The notes beneath the pieces were generated by a model. It did not search any database. It was not told the origin of the DNA and saw only the letters and a list, made by a program, of their open reading frames with translations. From the NCBI GenBank assembly GCA_947497675.1, contig CANMHY010000048.1, forward strand, positions 1-6,510: DNA of 6,510 nucleotides, written 5' to 3'. The translations under genes and the position numbers were made by a program. Shown one piece after another: positions 5,881 to 6,510 of this stretch. Position 1 is the stretch's first letter. The number at the start of each line of letters is the position of its first letter. Source of the DNA: Alphaproteobacteria bacterium (GTDB lineage: Bacteria > Pseudomonadota > Alphaproteobacteria > 16-39-46).

Positions 5881-6510
5881 TCAATTCAGTATTTTACGAT
5901 GCCAAACGATTGGAACGGCACTCAAAATAGGAACATTTGTGATCAGACAATTTTCAGCCCTTGAGTTTAAATTTAGGGCGTTCAAGTGATAAAACCCACT
6001 AAAACTTCCCTGAGAAAGACGTCGGATAAAAAAATCTCCTTGTTTTGTTTCAATAATACAATTCCGATTGAGTGCTTTTTCAAAGATGTCTTCTTCAAAA
6101 AAGCGAACACCTCCCACATAATCTCCTATCTCATAAAAAGGGAGCATCGCATCATCTGTAATACATTTAACGTCGGTATTTTTATTTACTTTCTGAAACA
6201 TTCTGATTTCAGAAAAAATGGCCATACCAGCATGAAAATCTTCTATCTTTTCCGAACCCTCCTCTTGAGCACTCTCAAAAATATCTATATTTTCTAAAAT
6301 TTCACAATTGAGTCGCGGAGATAGCCCCTCTCCGCGCATAAGCCACTCTTCTGTACAATAAATACCAATCTGACGAAAAGCACGAATGATTTTTGGAATT
6401 GCTCTATCCCGGATAGGATTTCGCCCCGACTCCCACGCGTAAAAGGTATACTTGCTTATCCCAAGTTTTTGCGGAATCTCCTGAAGCGTAAGACCTGAAA
6501 TCTTCCGTAA
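5881..6510 (-). CDS. XRE-type HTH regulator with S24/LexA-like C-terminal domain, 5' partial
   Basis: The frame is open to the right edge, so the true start lies outside the window; 209 residues are visible. Residues 1-32 (ending ISKYTFYAWESGRNP) form the latter part of an XRE/Cro-type helix-turn-helix, with LTLQEIPQKLGIS as the HTH core. A linker with TEEWLMRGEGLSP (53-65) follows. Residues about 98-209 resemble the S24/LexA-like beta-rich domain of phage-repressor-type regulators. DDAMLPFYEIGDYVGG (119-134) sits where the autoprotease has D-S-M-x-P, so the serine is replaced by Ala121. GDFFIRRL (158-165) lies where the catalytic lysine strand would be and offers only arginines. ILSAVPIVWHRK closes the fold. 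It is therefore predicted to be a non-cleaving DNA-binding regulator. Starting at Met58 (6339) would cut off the HTH and is wrong. Confidence 0.8.
   Translation of the reverse strand, partial: LRKISGLTLQEIPQKLGISKYTFYAWESGRNPIRDRAIPKIIRAFRQIGIYCTEEWLMRGEGLSPRLNCEILENIDIFESAQEEGSEKIEDFHAGMAIFSEIRMFQKVNKNTDVKCITDDAMLPFYEIGDYVGGVRFFEEDIFEKALNRNCIIETKQGDFFIRRLSQGSFSGFYHLNALNLNSRAENCLITNVPILSAVPIVWHRKILN

Noticed and set aside
5986..6297. 103-codon plus-strand frame opposite the regulator
   Set aside because: Shadow of the XRE/S24-like coding sequence, with no ribosome-binding site and no family features.

Overview
AT-rich DNA (roughly 40% GC by eye) using the standard bacterial code. The gene set points to an alphaproteobacterium, probably host-associated. 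It has a PmtA-type phospholipid methyltransferase, an alphaproteobacterial-style YceD/DUF177 protein and a divergent glucokinase-family (Glk) protein. It also has a PfpI-type gene that is visibly broken. A lineage near Holosporales would fit, but that is inference from base composition and gene style only.

Layout, left to right. Positions 1-317 hold no convincing gene. pmtA-like (318-911, +) converges on a secreted helical protein of unknown function (972-1634, -). A 296-bp divergent spacer then leads to the yceD/DUF177 gene (1931-2527, +), which converges on a Glk-family protein of 442 residues (2556-3884, -). The Glk-like protein keeps the C-terminal Glk signature but has lost the ATP-binding motifs. 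Everything further right lies on the minus strand. In transcription order it runs: an XRE/S24-like regulator cut by the window edge (5881-6510), a tRNA-Val(GAC) with encoded CCA (5726-5800), an exported alpha/beta hydrolase (4727-5689) and a DJ-1/PfpI gene (4077-4674). The DJ-1/PfpI gene carries a frameshift near 4574-4581.

The genes do not form one pathway. The window reads as a mosaic of small housekeeping or accessory genes with short gaps and many strand switches. The tRNA and hydrolase are close enough (37 bp) to share a transcript, and the hydrolase and PfpI pseudogene (52 bp apart) may continue it.

I found no CRISPR array, insertion sequence, integrase or toxin-antitoxin pair, and no clear multi-gene novel system. 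The strongest observations are the DJ-1/PfpI frameshift, whose two halves rejoin into a full-length family member, and the Glk-family protein that looks like a pseudokinase. The YceD gene also lacks its usual rpmF partner, and the S24-like regulator has alanine where the protease serine would be.
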